A stretch of DNA of 64,000 nucleotides, taken from positions 189,911,296-189,975,295 of the forward strand of contig CM063508.1 of the NCBI GenBank assembly GCA_032207245.1. Direction: 5' to 3'. The notes under the pieces were generated by a model. That model ran no database searches, was not told where the DNA came from, and saw only the letters and a list, made by a program, of their open reading frames with translations. The position numbers and the translations under genes were made by a program. This DNA is from Pardosa pseudoannulata. Taxonomy: Eukaryota > Arthropoda > Arachnida > Araneae > Lycosidae. Below, piece by piece: positions 25,011 to 36,240 of this stretch (its first letter is position 1; the number at the start of each line of letters is the position of its first letter).

Positions 25011-28000
25011 GGGTGACTGCTCGGTCGACGAAAAAGTTCATCGACAGATCGAGGAAATAAAACGACGAAACCGATTTGTGGGTTGTCTGCGACAATTTTA
25101 AGAGCCAGTAAGCCTTTTTAATCGAATACCTTATGTTGTGGGTACATCGTATGAGGTGACGAATAGCGGCAAACCTTCGATTTAGTGACAAAAAATCATT
25201 AATCAAGCGAAATGAAATACAGCTAAGCGTTCGAGTAGAACTCGTTTTCCTTAAGCAGAGAATTTGAGCAGAACACTTTTCCTTTCGTATCGCGAAAGAA
25301 AATAAATATTGGATTCTTTTACAATACACGGGGCCACTTCAAGGTCACTGATGACTTTAAAAAAAAAAAAAAAAAAAAAAAAATCGGTTATTTCGGTTCT
25401 ATATATCTTCAGTTATTTTGTTACTGTAACCAACATTTTAGTATTTTTAGTTGAACGTCAACTATATAGTTTTCATCATTCCATGCTTATTGCTTCTTGA
25501 ATTCAGGTTTTGATGTTCACTTGTACTTTTCTGTTTCGGTTTCTCATGAGGAAATCAGATGAATGTTCAATAGTGAACTGTGATTTTGATGCTGGATAAC
25601 AATGCCAGTTATTGCCGTTCGCTGTTCATCGTTGGTATCATACATGCCGATTAATCGTACACATTTACACAGGCAGTGGTGAAGCAAGGCCTTAGGCAAC
25701 CGGTTGTTATCTCGGGCCAGTCATGACGCATTCTTTGTTTGCGTTTGGTAGTTTGGTTTTTAAAGCATATAGCACAGAGTTCTGTTTAATTATAGTATTC
25801 CAAGAAATAAAAAGGAAAATAAAATAATATACATGTACAAAAGTTAAATAGTTAATTAAAACAAACAAACGAAAACATAATTTATTAAAACAAACAATAA
25901 TGCTTAAACAAATATACCCATATTGATGAGTTATATTGCCTTTTTTCTCACTATTAATTCTGCAAACGCGTTCTTTATATAAAGTAAGGATAAACTATTT
26001 CATTTTTGTTGGCCTCATGTGGATCTTAAAAAAAATTTTATTCTGGCCATTACTGAGAATGATCTTTCACCGCTCGCATTGCTTATTGGGAGGGTTCAAT
26101 CAATTCTAAGAATTATGTTTAAATTAGAGAATGCTACAGTAGTATTGTTTTCCTGAAAAAATGACGGCATGGGTGCAGGCGAAATAATATTTTCTTTTCT
26201 TATAAAAGTCTTAAATTGTAATACTTCGGTTCTGCCAGGTTTAAAACTTGTTCATCCCATTTCAATTCCTCTATTGAAGAGTCACTATCATGAAAAATTG
26301 TTTTCAATTTATGGTTAATAGTTTTATATCCCTCAGATTTGTTTTAATGTTGCTAATTAAAGAATCATATACAAAAAATATTTTTCCCATTTAAAATATT
26401 CTTTACCACCGAATTTTATTTCATGTTCTGGAATTACACATAAGATGCAATGCGTTCAGGAGACGCTGCTTTTTAATAGCTACGTTTCACTTTTCAGTTA
26501 GACACGTGCATAGTATAAAGGCTTGATAAGCACGAGGCTCGGTGGTATTGACACACGTCGACGCTCGCGGGCGTGGATGCTCGTCCACACTTGTCGACTG
26601 TATCAATCCACGATTTGGCATCATTTAGATACGTTGCGTTATTATATGCAATAATTATGAATAGCACGTTTTTCTGTTAAATAAAAATAAAAAAGAAAAA
26701 CCTAAATTTCGGAATATTTTCCATATTTTGTTTATAATAAATCTATATTTTTAGTAGAAATAAGAATATGTATAGAAACAAATCTGTCATTCGGAACTGA
26801 AACAAAAACCGAAACCGTTGTATTTGGCAAAACGAATACCGGAACTGAAACGATATAGTTTTTTTAGTTAAAAATTACGTTTCGAAGCCCTGGTTTAGAC
26901 TAATCTTTGAAGGTTTAAAATGAAATCCCATAAGTTATTTTCAGACCAGTTTCAAAGTGTATAAAATTAAGATATTATCCCTTTTAATAAAATTGAAGAA
27001 GAATTTAAATCTGTATATTATATTCCAATCCCTAAGAATTAAAAACATCTGCTGCAAGTTTTTTTATTTATTGCAGGAATTCATATCATCGAGACTACTG
27101 TACTTTTAGTTAACTTTAATAATGATTCATGAGTTACAATTTCTTTCTACTTTTCTTTATATTTGTATGATTTTTTTTACTTATCAAAAATATCAAAAAT
27201 ATTTCTTAATGACTAATTTATTCAAAACAGTGTAGCTCTGAAATAGCTTAAATTTAAGTTATGTGTTAATATCTATATTAGAAAGTTATTCGGAACCTAA
27301 TAAAATATATATTTCAAAATTGTACCGTATCAGTTATTTCATAATTTGACAAGAATTCAAACAGGTCTTCATGCTTAGCAATATTTTTTATAAGTATTCA
27401 TTATGTGTATTATTGTGTATATAATTATTTATTATGTGTACAAAGATTTTTGGTCTATCGATACGGTTAGTTTCAGAACGCAAAAATTTCTTTTGAACCA
27501 TCTGTCTTTTGTTCTTTCTATGAATTTTGTGACCACCCCCTCTCAAAACAAAACACCAAAATAAACAATCTGCTTCAATCAGCACTTGTTACATAATTAG
27601 TTTTTATAATTAATACATTTATATAATTTTACTTTATATAATTCGTTTCGCTCAATCCGTGTCACCCCTTGTTTAACCAGTAATAACCCTGATTGGTTGG
27701 CTCCCACACCTCTAAATTGCAATGTACGGATTTTTCAAATTTCAATCCATTTTTCTGGAGTGAACCCCAGAAGCCTTCGAGATATGATACTACAATAAAA
27801 TCCACTTTTCTTTTCTAAAATTTTTCTTTCGTTTTTACTTAGGACAACTTTCCTGGTACAGAAAAAAAAAATACAAATAATTTATGTGGTAGCTAGAAAA
27901 GCAGAGGGAAGTAAAAAAAAATGTGTGTCTCTTGGATGGAAATGGTGTGCCGAAAATGTACAGGAAAAATGAAATGCAAATGAATGTGTACAAAACATCA

Positions 28001-28314
28001 ATAATGATTCAAAACTTGTTTTCTCACAAAATGACAATTTTGCTTATTATACTAATATGTATGAATAATGTCGTTTTATTTCGTTTTGCAAGATTAAGTC
28101 ATTTCTTTTGTTAAAGTTTTTTATGACATAACATATGATAATTACATGAAATAATATCAAAAAGTCATAAAACTAAACTCTGCAGTCTTGTCATTTTTTA
28201 GTTATTTTATATCACGTTGTAGCGGACGTGTATAGTGAATTGAAATTTCAGAAGTTAAAATCTCTACAGTGTCCTTTGCAAAATAAGGACTGACAACGTT
28301 TATAAAAGCAATAA
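25011..28314. other. Gene-free AT-rich interval
   Basis: There is a 24-bp A tract near 25360-25383. At 25671 a hAT-like cagtggtgaagc occurs without a partner. The interval 26500-26620 is locally GC-richer and palindromic (gtcgacgctcgcgggcg). No exon or domain supported. Confidence 0.4.
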
Positions 28315-28320
28315 TTTATT
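28315..28320 (-). terminator. Polyadenylation signal of the His-rich gene
   Basis: AATAAA on the minus strand, about 230 nt downstream of the TGA stop at 28551-28549. The distance suits a short 3' UTR. The cleavage site is not determined. Confidence 0.6.
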
Positions 28321-28548
28321 ACAGAAAGCAATAAGTTACAACACTGAAGCAGACACCCACAATATACATTTTGGTCTTGGAAAAAACACCAGTCCACAAT
28401 ACAGTCCGGTACAGTTTAGTTGAAGCACAGCACTGTGGACTATCCAAAAAATGGAAAGTAGACCGTTTCTGTTGCTCAATATCTTTGTACGTACGGTTTA
28501 TGGCCAAGGCATTTTTCGATCTAAACTTAGAAGGAACTCTCACTTGAG

Positions 28549-31510
28549 TCAAGCAACGGCGACGGATTTGTCTTTCCTCTCGACGTTCGAGAATCCTCCC
28601 AGATTTCCGAACAGGGATCCGGAAGGTCCAAAATCGCCGAACCTCCTGTACTCCCGGACGCCGAAAGGAGAAGAAGGCTGCTGTTGAACGGTGGATTCGA
28701 ATCCAAGAGGTTCGTCGTCGCTTTCCGAATAGACCTCGTGTTCGGGTTCGTCGTGCAAGAGGGGTTCGGATTCGGAGTCCACGCCCAGTCCGTGGATGGG
28801 TTCGGCCTCGAATCCGTGGGCTACGGGGGCGTGTAGGGAGTGTCCGCCGATGAATCCGTGCCACTTGTGCAGGTGACCGTGCTTGTGACCATGCCCGTGG
28901 TGGTGTCCGTGTTTATGTGCGTGACCGTGCTTGTGTCCGTGAGCGTGCTTGTGTCCATGCTCGTGTTTGTGACCATGTCCGTGTTTGTGAGCGTGACCGT
29001 GTTTGTGTCCGTGGAGATGTTCGTGTCCGTGTCCGTGTTTGTGTCCATGGCCGTGCTTGTGCAGATGTTCGTGTCCGTGTTTGTGACCGTGTCCGTGTTT
29101 GTGTGCGTGAGCGTGACCGTGTTTGTGCAGATGTTCGTGTCCATGTTTGTGACCGTGTTCGTGCTTGTGACCGTGTCCGTGTTTGTGAAGATGGCCGTGC
29201 TTGTGTCCGTGTCCGTGTTTGTGTGCGTGTCCGTGCTTGTGCCCGTGCTCGTGCTTGTGTCCGTGTCCGTGTTCGTGACCGTGCTTGTGTTCGTGTCCGT
29301 GCTTGTGAAGGTGTTCGTGCTTGTGTCCGTGTCCGTGCTTGTGTTCGTGCCCGTGTTTGTGAAGATGACCATGCTTGTGGGCGTGACCGTGCTTGTGGGC
29401 GTGACCGTGCTTGTGAGCATGAGCGTGCTTGTGAGCGTGACCGTGCTTGTGCAGATGATCATGTTTGTGAGCGTGACCATGCTTGTGAGCGTGGCCATGT
29501 TTGTGTGCGTGAGCGTGCTTGTGGCCGTGCTCGTGCTTGTGGAGGTGTCCGTGCTTGTGTCCGTGAGCATGCTTGTGACCGTGCTCGTGCTTGTGGAGGT
29601 GTCCGTGCTTGTGTCCGTGCTCGTGCTTGTGACCATGCTCGTGCTTGTGCTCGTGCCCGTGCTTGTGGTGGTGGTGGTGATGATGGTGGTGATGGTGGTG
29701 GTGTTCGCTCTTGTCCTTGATGACGATTATTTTCTTGTCGTCCTCTCTGAAAAGAGATAGAGAGAGAAGATGAAATGTAATTTAGCTGAATATCGATTTT
29801 TAAGTATGGGAAAGAAAATGTAGGAGGCAGTGACAGCAAGTGGACTGTTAAATGTCAATGTTTTTATGTAAGAAATTCATCTGTGATACGTGGCGAAAAC
29901 GGAATAGAGTTATACAGTTTCTGTTTCTGCACCTTTAAGCAACCCTAAATTGAAGAGTTTGCCTCTTTTTTAATTAGTTTCATAAATATATGGAATTTTC
30001 GCATTTGTTCGCTAATCTTATTCGATTAGTTTTGATAAGTAGAGTTTGTTTTTAAAAAATAAGAACTTTTTGTGTGGAGAGAAAAAAAAATGAGAGATTG
30101 TTTGAAAAAAATTTTCATTTTTCTAACACATTGACAACAACACAAAATTGAATAATTTTTTTTTCTTTTTTAAAAAATAATTATACATTTCTATCCCTAT
30201 TTAACTTTTTAAAAATTATCGGAAATATTACACTGCGGGATTAAATTTAAAAACAACTTAAATAATGTTTAAAAAATCCTTTTGAAATTCTGCAACTACT
30301 AAATGCAACAAACAAGAATAAAAAACTCGGTACAATTTCATCATATGTATGAAAGTTTGAAATCCATTCGTGCAATAGTTTTTGATTTCGAGTGCGCCCA
30401 AATTCAGGAAATACCAATTTCAATGAGATACATTTGAAGTTTCAATAAAAGCTATCATATTAAATGCTAAGATTGTTTCGCTCTACGGTTTCTAATTCGG
30501 GTTTGTTTAAAGTGTTATTCTACTGTTAAGTCGACAAAAAATTCGATTTTCCAGAAAAAAATATGTATGAAAAGGAATTTAGTTTTGAACATTTTAAAAC
30601 AATCCGTATAAAAAAATCCAATACCGAGGGGAGTTAGGAATAAAAAAGTGTCAGAAACAAACTGAAACTTACCTGACTTTAATTTGATTTTTCTCAAATT
30701 GTGTGTTTTTTTCACGTAACGCGCATGTTATCTCAAAACGTTTTTAAGCTATTTTTCACGAAATTCGTTCAGGTTGTATACAGTATAATTTTCATTCAAT
30801 TCAACCTAAATTTTCTTGTATATTTCCAAAAATATATTTTAATTTGAAATGATAAATTTTTAATTTTTAAAGGAAACTTTTTTCAATTATTTTTTTAAAT
30901 ATATATGCATTTTAAATATATACAAATTTAGGTTCTAAGTTATTTTGAGATATTGCAGCATGTTTAAAAAGTAAGTTTGCCTTAAAATTCATTATTTTTT
31001 AGTATTCATGCTCGTGAGTCATGTTATTATTTTTGTTAACAACAAAGTGCATTTTATTTAAAACTTTCTAACAAAAATAGTTTTTTTTATATTTCAAACG
31101 TGAATGAGATAGGCGTGTAAAGATAATAATTTGTTCTAACTATGTTTGTAAAACTGGCAATTTTCAAACTATGAGAAGCCGAAAATAGTTTTTTTTACAC
31201 TTTTTTGACTTTTAAGAGTCGTACGATCCGTTAAAAGATTGATAAATGTCCAAAAATTTCAAAAAGCAAAAATCTGAAAATCGAATGTTCGGAGGTTTAA
31301 AGAGGATTTGTGCACATGTGTTTTTCATTGTAACTTTTTTGAATTATTTGGAATGTTTTGGATTCAGAACTAGTTCAGGACTAGTTTCAGGACTAGTGAT
31401 GAACATATTGGGTCCACTTACATGGGTTCCGGTTCGGGTTCCGGGTCCGCCCTGGCGTAGAGTACCGCCACCATCAGGAACACGAGAGCGAACTTCAGGG
31501 TGATCCGCAT
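28549..31510 (-). CDS. Secreted histidine-rich protein with a long X-His dipeptide tract, two coding exons
   Basis: The coding segments are join(31510..31422, 29746..28549) on the minus strand, 428 residues. Exon 1 begins ATG directly after an acceptor (ttctttccag) and encodes a signal peptide: an MRITLK start, hydrophobic core ALVFLMVAVLYA, probable cleavage after ARA, then DPEPEPEP. It ends in phase 2 at a gtaagt donor. Exon 2 follows a pyrimidine-rich acceptor ending ttttcag, and the split codon gives Ile30. Next come EDDKKIIVIKDKSE (31-44), 13 His (45-57), a 267-residue tract with His at every second position and G/K/E/A/L between (58-324), Trp325, and a 103-residue tail rich in acidic residues, Gly and Phe that ends SVAVA. 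About 154 residues (36%) are His. Expected properties from composition: an extracellular, strongly metal-binding (Zn/Cu), pH-sensitive polymer-like protein. Its true role (cuticle, fang, silk or glue, metal buffering, antimicrobial) cannot be told from sequence. No orthologue is recognised, and RNA evidence for the splice is absent. Confidence 0.85.
28864..29664 (-). repeat. Degenerate hexanucleotide repeat coding the (X-His) tract
   Basis: This stretch reads as CAC/CAT alternating with one codon for Gly, Lys, Glu, Ala, Leu or once Asp, for 267 codons. Phase never slips: even the single HHH triplet keeps His at the expected alternate positions. Frequent local words are KHGH, GHGHKHEH and LHKH. 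Lys and Gly codons vary (AAG/AAA, GGA/GGT/GGG), so this is not a freshly expanded perfect microsatellite. The protein pattern appears to have outlived DNA identity. Confidence 0.85.
29747..31421 (-). other. Phase-2 intron of the His-rich gene
   Basis: The intron is 1675 bp. It starts gtaagtgg and ends in a polypyrimidine run (cttctctctctatctc) before ttttcag. Most of it (about 29940-31300) is a copy of dispersed repeat family B, so the intron has been lengthened by repeat insertion. No exon-like sequence was seen in it. Confidence 0.8.
29940..31300 (+). repeat. Dispersed repeat family B, copy inside the His-rich gene intron
   Basis: Collinear with 57780-59090: gaaaaggaattt, gaacattttaaaacaatcc, ttgatttttctcaaattgtg, cacgtaacgcgcatgttatc, ttcttgtatatttcc, tgtttgtaaaactggcaat, gacttttaagagtcg. 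Oriented opposite to the gene. Confidence 0.6.
31422..31510 (-). other. Coding exon 1 of the His-rich gene (signal exon)
   Basis: The 89-nt exon is bounded by an acceptor AG immediately before the ATG and by a donor gtaagt at 31421-31416. It encodes 29 residues plus two bases of the next codon (phase 2). An acceptor abutting the ATG implies at least one non-coding 5' exon upstream (higher coordinates) that I could not place. The exon closely matches the one at 1856-1932. Confidence 0.85.
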
Positions 31511-31619
31511 CTGGAAAGAACCGCAAAATCAGTAAGGGCCGCAGCGGATAGATGACAAAGAGAAGAGTCATCCGTGAGAGAAGTTGTCTAAAATATTCTT
31601 TGGTAACTCACAATGGATT

Positions 31620-31785
31620 ATCTTCCCTATATGTCAAAATTATCACACTTAAAATATCTCTGGAACATTCTCCTTCTTATTTAACGGAGTGTACGGTGAC
31701 TTAAAATTCTTTCAAACCAGTCTCTCAAAGTGAATTTTGAAATAGCTCGTTTTCCCTCCACTGTCCCAAGGAAAATGGTTCACTT
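31620..31785 (-). repeat. Family D 3' fragment
   Basis: tatgtcaaaattatcacact, then taaaatatctctggaacatt, is the reverse complement of the family D 3' block and matches 49160-49300. Confidence 0.5.
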
Positions 31786-31849
31786 TTCAAATACTCCAAG
31801 TTTGGTTAATAATGATGTCAGACTTTGTAATCGACAGGTGTTTTAGTTT

Positions 31850-32263
31850 ACCATATCCAACAGTGTCCGCTGAACAGTGTGCTTCGATACTATTCTACTT
31901 GGCCCTGCATTGTATTGGGTCGTCAGCCGAGCCACTCTCTGGCTCCGGTTTGGCTTCACCATGCGAGACCTTTTTCTTAGATAGTGTGTGGACTTTTTCC
32001 ACCGTCATTCATCCACTTTACAACTGTACTAACAACTGTAGATCGCGAACCACCCACGAGTCGTGCCGTTTCGGAAATACTTGTTCCGAGCCATTACAAT
32101 CTGACCTCTAACAAAATCGCTTAGATCCTTTCCCATCACACACGGAAGTAAGTGAAGGAATGATTCTTCAGCTGCAGTTCAATACCACTTTCATCTGATC
32201 GCGTGCCTCCAGGCGAGTTCGTTGCAAAATGTAGGGGTGGCCATAATGTTTTGGCTTTTGAGT
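31850..32263 (-). mobile_element. Tc1-like transposon fragment, 5' half
   Basis: The terminal repeat (cataatgttttggcttttga) lies at 32243-32263. On the minus strand an N-terminal segment then reads GKDLSDFVRGQIVMARNKY, with a further piece VVSTVVKWMNDG in a shifted frame. This is the Tc1 DNA-binding start. The rest of the transposase is missing and the frame is broken. Confidence 0.7.
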
Positions 32264-32724
32264 GTATACATAAGATGTACCAATAACACCCTAATCTAAA
32301 TTGAATGAAGGCGAATGCCACACTAGACACGGGTACAGCCATTTGGAAATAAATACTCTGTTACAACACAATACATACTCCGTGAAATAGTTCATAATGT
32401 CTGGCCATTATGTGGGAGTAGATGAAAAAGTAGAAACAAGAATACTCCCGACTTTTATACATATTGCACAAAAGTTTGTAAAAATTATTTGTAGATACGT
32501 ATAAGGCGACGCCTTCTCATAAATTTGTTAATTGAAGTTTCTAGAGTTACGCGAGTCGAGCTATAACTCTGAGTCTGGTTACAGAGAGGGTGAGAGCGAA
32601 CATTTTTTTCAAGATTAAAGTTTTCTCGTAAGTACGTGACGCTAAATTTTTATTTTACAAATGCCGAACCATTAGCGCCTAATCGATTAGTCCACGGGTT
32701 CTCGAACAATTTTTAAGAATGCCC

Positions 32725-32925
32725 TCATACTGAGACAGAATTATTGAAATGTTGAAAAGCCATCGGATGGCTACAGTCGCACAAAACACAATCCGGTGAA
32801 TCCACCACCCCAATTCTGTAGAGATGGTCTTGTAAACAGTCCCCTAAAAAGGCCCCTGCAGTCTTTTTGGAACAGCTCTCTCTCTCTGTCCCCCTCCATC
32901 TCTTATTCGTCCCACGTTGAACCAC
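32725..32925 (-). pseudogene. LINE (non-LTR retrotransposon) ORF2 C-terminal remnant
   Basis: GDCLQDHLYRIGVVDSPDC, then VLCDCSHPMAFQHF, matches the common pattern at the end of the Jockey-like RT/RNase H polyprotein (LYRIG…DSP.C.LC…H). The surrounding frames are degenerate and no RT domain is seen. Confidence 0.6.
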
Positions 32926-33259
32926 ATCTTCTTTAAGAGTCAGATTAACAAACGAGTTGTACGAAATGAAAGAGGGTGGTTCGTGCGTTCATCTCTCCAG
33001 GCTCCCTTTTTAACCAGTAGATCAGCCCAAAATTCCACAATAGGCAGAAATCCAATGGAAAGAAATTCCGTCTGCCAGAGCAAAGGCCTACATTCTAAAA
33101 TTCTTTGGGAACTATTACGATTATTCAAGAAAGCTTAATTTATTAAAATATTAGAATTCGACAAGTTGATTGCTCTTGTGACACTAAATTGAGTGAGCTA
33201 AAATGAATATGTTCTCTGAAATCTACACGCTGAAATATTTCCTTTACTTTAAACTTATT

Positions 33260-33690
33260 TCTCGTGTAGCAAAAGAGGGGACCGTAGAACTTCAAAATTT
33301 TACTTTGTAGAAGAAAACAAAAACAAAGTAAACTTTCAGACAGAACTTTAAAGTTTCAAGGAAGTCTACGATACCATGTTTCGAAGCCCACTGCTGGTAT
33401 GGATGTGGGTTTAATGAGCTGCTCCAACTCTCATTTGCTCACGAGTAGCAAAAAACTTAAACCGTAGCTATTAAAACCTCCCTTAAAGCTACAATGTTGT
33501 CTACTTTGGGGGGAGGGTCTTCTAAAGCTGCAACACAGATCATAGGAACTGGAGTTCGTGGGTTCGATTCCCACTGTAGTATGGATGCTCGTAGCCGTTC
33601 GGAATCGGCTTTAAGTTATAGGTCTCTCGCGTTAGGCTTTGTGTAGCAAAAAGGAGATTGCTCCAAATCACGATTAACAGAATTTTTAAG
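33260..33690 (+). repeat. SINE family C, cluster of about three partial units
   Basis: Repeated tails (gtagcaaaa…gaccgtag) occur at about 33268 and 33450, and one fuller unit at 33530-33660 has a B-box-like gtgggttcgattcccactg, then atggatgctcgtagccgttc and ggaatcggctttaagt. tRNA-derived short retroelement, not a tRNA gene. Confidence 0.65.
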
Positions 33691-36240
33691 ATTAAACTTG
33701 TTGCATAATTAAAAAAGTAGTTCGAAATAGGAAGTCAAATTTAAAGTGAGGAATTATATAAATGTATATTTTTGAATGAATGAGGACTCCTATAAATAAA
33801 TAGGAAGATCTGCAGTCTGCTCCGAAAAATCATAGGGTATTAAAAAATAGAGATTTTAAGCGATGAGTAAATTGCAGTAATACAATCTATAAAACAGTCA
33901 TTTCCATCGTTGTTGTGGTAATAACTCCAAAATGCCGATTTCAGGTGAAAAATTACCAATTTCTTTTACAAGGTCCAAGACATCGTCCAAATGAAGAACA
34001 CTAGGAAGTAAAAAGGAAGAACAAAAAAGCTCTCCTTGAGGCGCTCTTAATCTGATGAAAATGGAGAATTACGCTATCATTAGATACATTTGTTGCGATT
34101 AAAAAAATAAATTCGACGCATAATTGAATTTCAAAAATACATTTATCAAAGAACTTGTTTTCTTAAAAGCAAATTATATTAACAGATAATTTAGCGCCCC
34201 ATTTTACTCTTAAATATTTAAAGCTTTTTTGATAAAGTAAATGGTTTTTTCCCCCTTCAAACAACACATGGCTTTCATGTTAGCTAATAATTTTGGTATA
34301 ACTGGATTAAATTGACAAGCTTGACAAAGTCGGAAGCCATGTGGAATCGAATAGGAAAAGCTTTTAAAAAGTTTTAATAAAGAAATATATATTTTATTCC
34401 TTCTTTAAACATATAAATCTAAACTCTTAAATACCCGATATTTTAAAAACTAATTAAAAAATATGTTTGGCATTTATTTAAAGGGAAAATTCCTATTTTA
34501 CTTTAAATGTAGTTTACGGTTTAAAAACGGTTTGTTGCCGATCGGCGACACTGGGCTTTAATTAAAAAAATTAATATTTCTCTATAAAATTTTATAATAT
34601 TAAACACACATGAATTTTAAAAATTATGATAATAAATTTCGAGAAGGTAATTTTAGGAGTAATTCATTCTTTAAAAAAAATTTATTGCTGAGAACATTAT
34701 GAAAAACAATGTTGAAAAAAATCAGTTTACTTTAGGATACTTGACACTACGAGTACAAATTATCCACACTTAAACACTTAAATTTTAATAGCTATGATAA
34801 GGAATTTCCACAAATTCATTTTAAAGGTCATTAATTATTCTAAAAATAAAATTTTGTTGCAAAATTCGATATGGAATAGAAAAGAAGTCTTTTACTTTAT
34901 GAGTGCAAATTCTCCACAAAAGTCTTTGTCAACTTTGAGGAAGGATATCATAAATTTAACTGTATTTGCATTTAGAAAAATAAACTACAATTAAAAACTG
35001 CTACAAAAATAAAAGACTTTTACTGAATGTGTTCTAAAATCGAACCAACATTGCTTATTTTCCTCTAAGATTAGTGGAACTTTATTGGCAATTGGCAGCA
35101 AAGAGAAAAATCTAGTTACAACAAATATTTTTCAGATAAGTATCTAAGGGAAGTTACTTCTTTATGTAATAGTTTTTACTTGCAAAACAAAATAGTATAT
35201 TTTCAATCTTCCACGAAAGACAAAAAGCACAAACAAAATGAACGAATCTATTTTTGTATATTCTTAAAAAAGTACAGGTATCGTCTACCTGTTAAAAATT
35301 TATTTAATAATATCTTCAGTATGTATTTCATCTGCCACTTGAGGTTTATTATTATTCAACATTCTAATAGCATTTCAGAAGACTGAAATGGGTATGTTGC
35401 CAGATGGCGTTAATTTGTTTGTTTTCATTATTCTGTGTTTAAAGGGCAAAGAAAGTCATATGAAGGGTATAACATAACGCAGTAACTAACAAACATAAAA
35501 AAGTTTTTCCTCAACGATTTCCTTGTTACTGTAGTAAATCTTAAACATTATTTGCAGGCCATCCATCCTTCAGTACTCAAATTTCTAATTTAAAACGTAA
35601 AATACTAATATTTTTAACATAATATATTTCAATTACTTAATTTATTAAATGTGCTAAAAGGTAGACATAACAAAGTGTTGAAAAGGAAAAGATGATGATT
35701 TCAGTATTTTTACGTTAAATGCATAGTTTATACATGACATTAAGATATGCCTAAGAATAATTTTAAAAAAATATATAACAGTTAAATTCAGGAAATAAAT
35801 TTAAGTACAGATTGATATAAGTTTCTCGATATTGTATTTACTCGGTTGGAGTGCCAGCGACTTACGTAACCTCCCTTTTCCTTATTTTCAGTATCAAGAC
35901 TACTAAAGCGTAACTTTTCCGTATTTAAGCGTTTATCCGAAAGGTTTTAAGAAAAGATTACACCGACTGCGCACGCCTCTTACATAAATTGCTAAAAACT
36001 TTAACATCTTAATACGATTTAACGTATATTTAACCGTTAAGTATTATAAATGATAACCGAATGAAATAAAACTTAATATCGACTTCCTCGTTATTCTTTC
36101 TTATATATTGTCGAAATAATGACACGATTAGGTTGAGACCCAGACTCTATAATTTCCATTGTCCCAGCCCGTGTTTTCCTCCCTCCCCAGTCAATCTAAG
36201 TAAACAAGTTCAAATGCAATGATAACCACCACCAATTAGT
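33691..36240. other. AT-rich gene-free interval
   Basis: No domain, termini or clear repeat partner seen. Confidence 0.35.

Noticed and set aside
25671..25720. Another hAT-like start cagtggtgaagc
   Set aside because: No matching right end in the following 2 kb.
28319..28864. 181-codon minus-strand Arg-rich ORF overlapping the tail of the His-rich gene
   Set aside because: Different frame from the spliced His-rich product; Arg-rich composition is the expected shadow of Glu/Ser/Pro codons, and it continues past the true stop into the 3' UTR.
28821..29636. 271-codon Thr/Ser-rich minus ORF
   Set aside because: Frame-shifted reading of the CAC-NNN repeat; no signal peptide and no matching splice phase with exon 1.
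28840..29760. 306-codon plus-strand Val-rich ORF
   Set aside because: Antisense reading of the His repeat (gtg codons).
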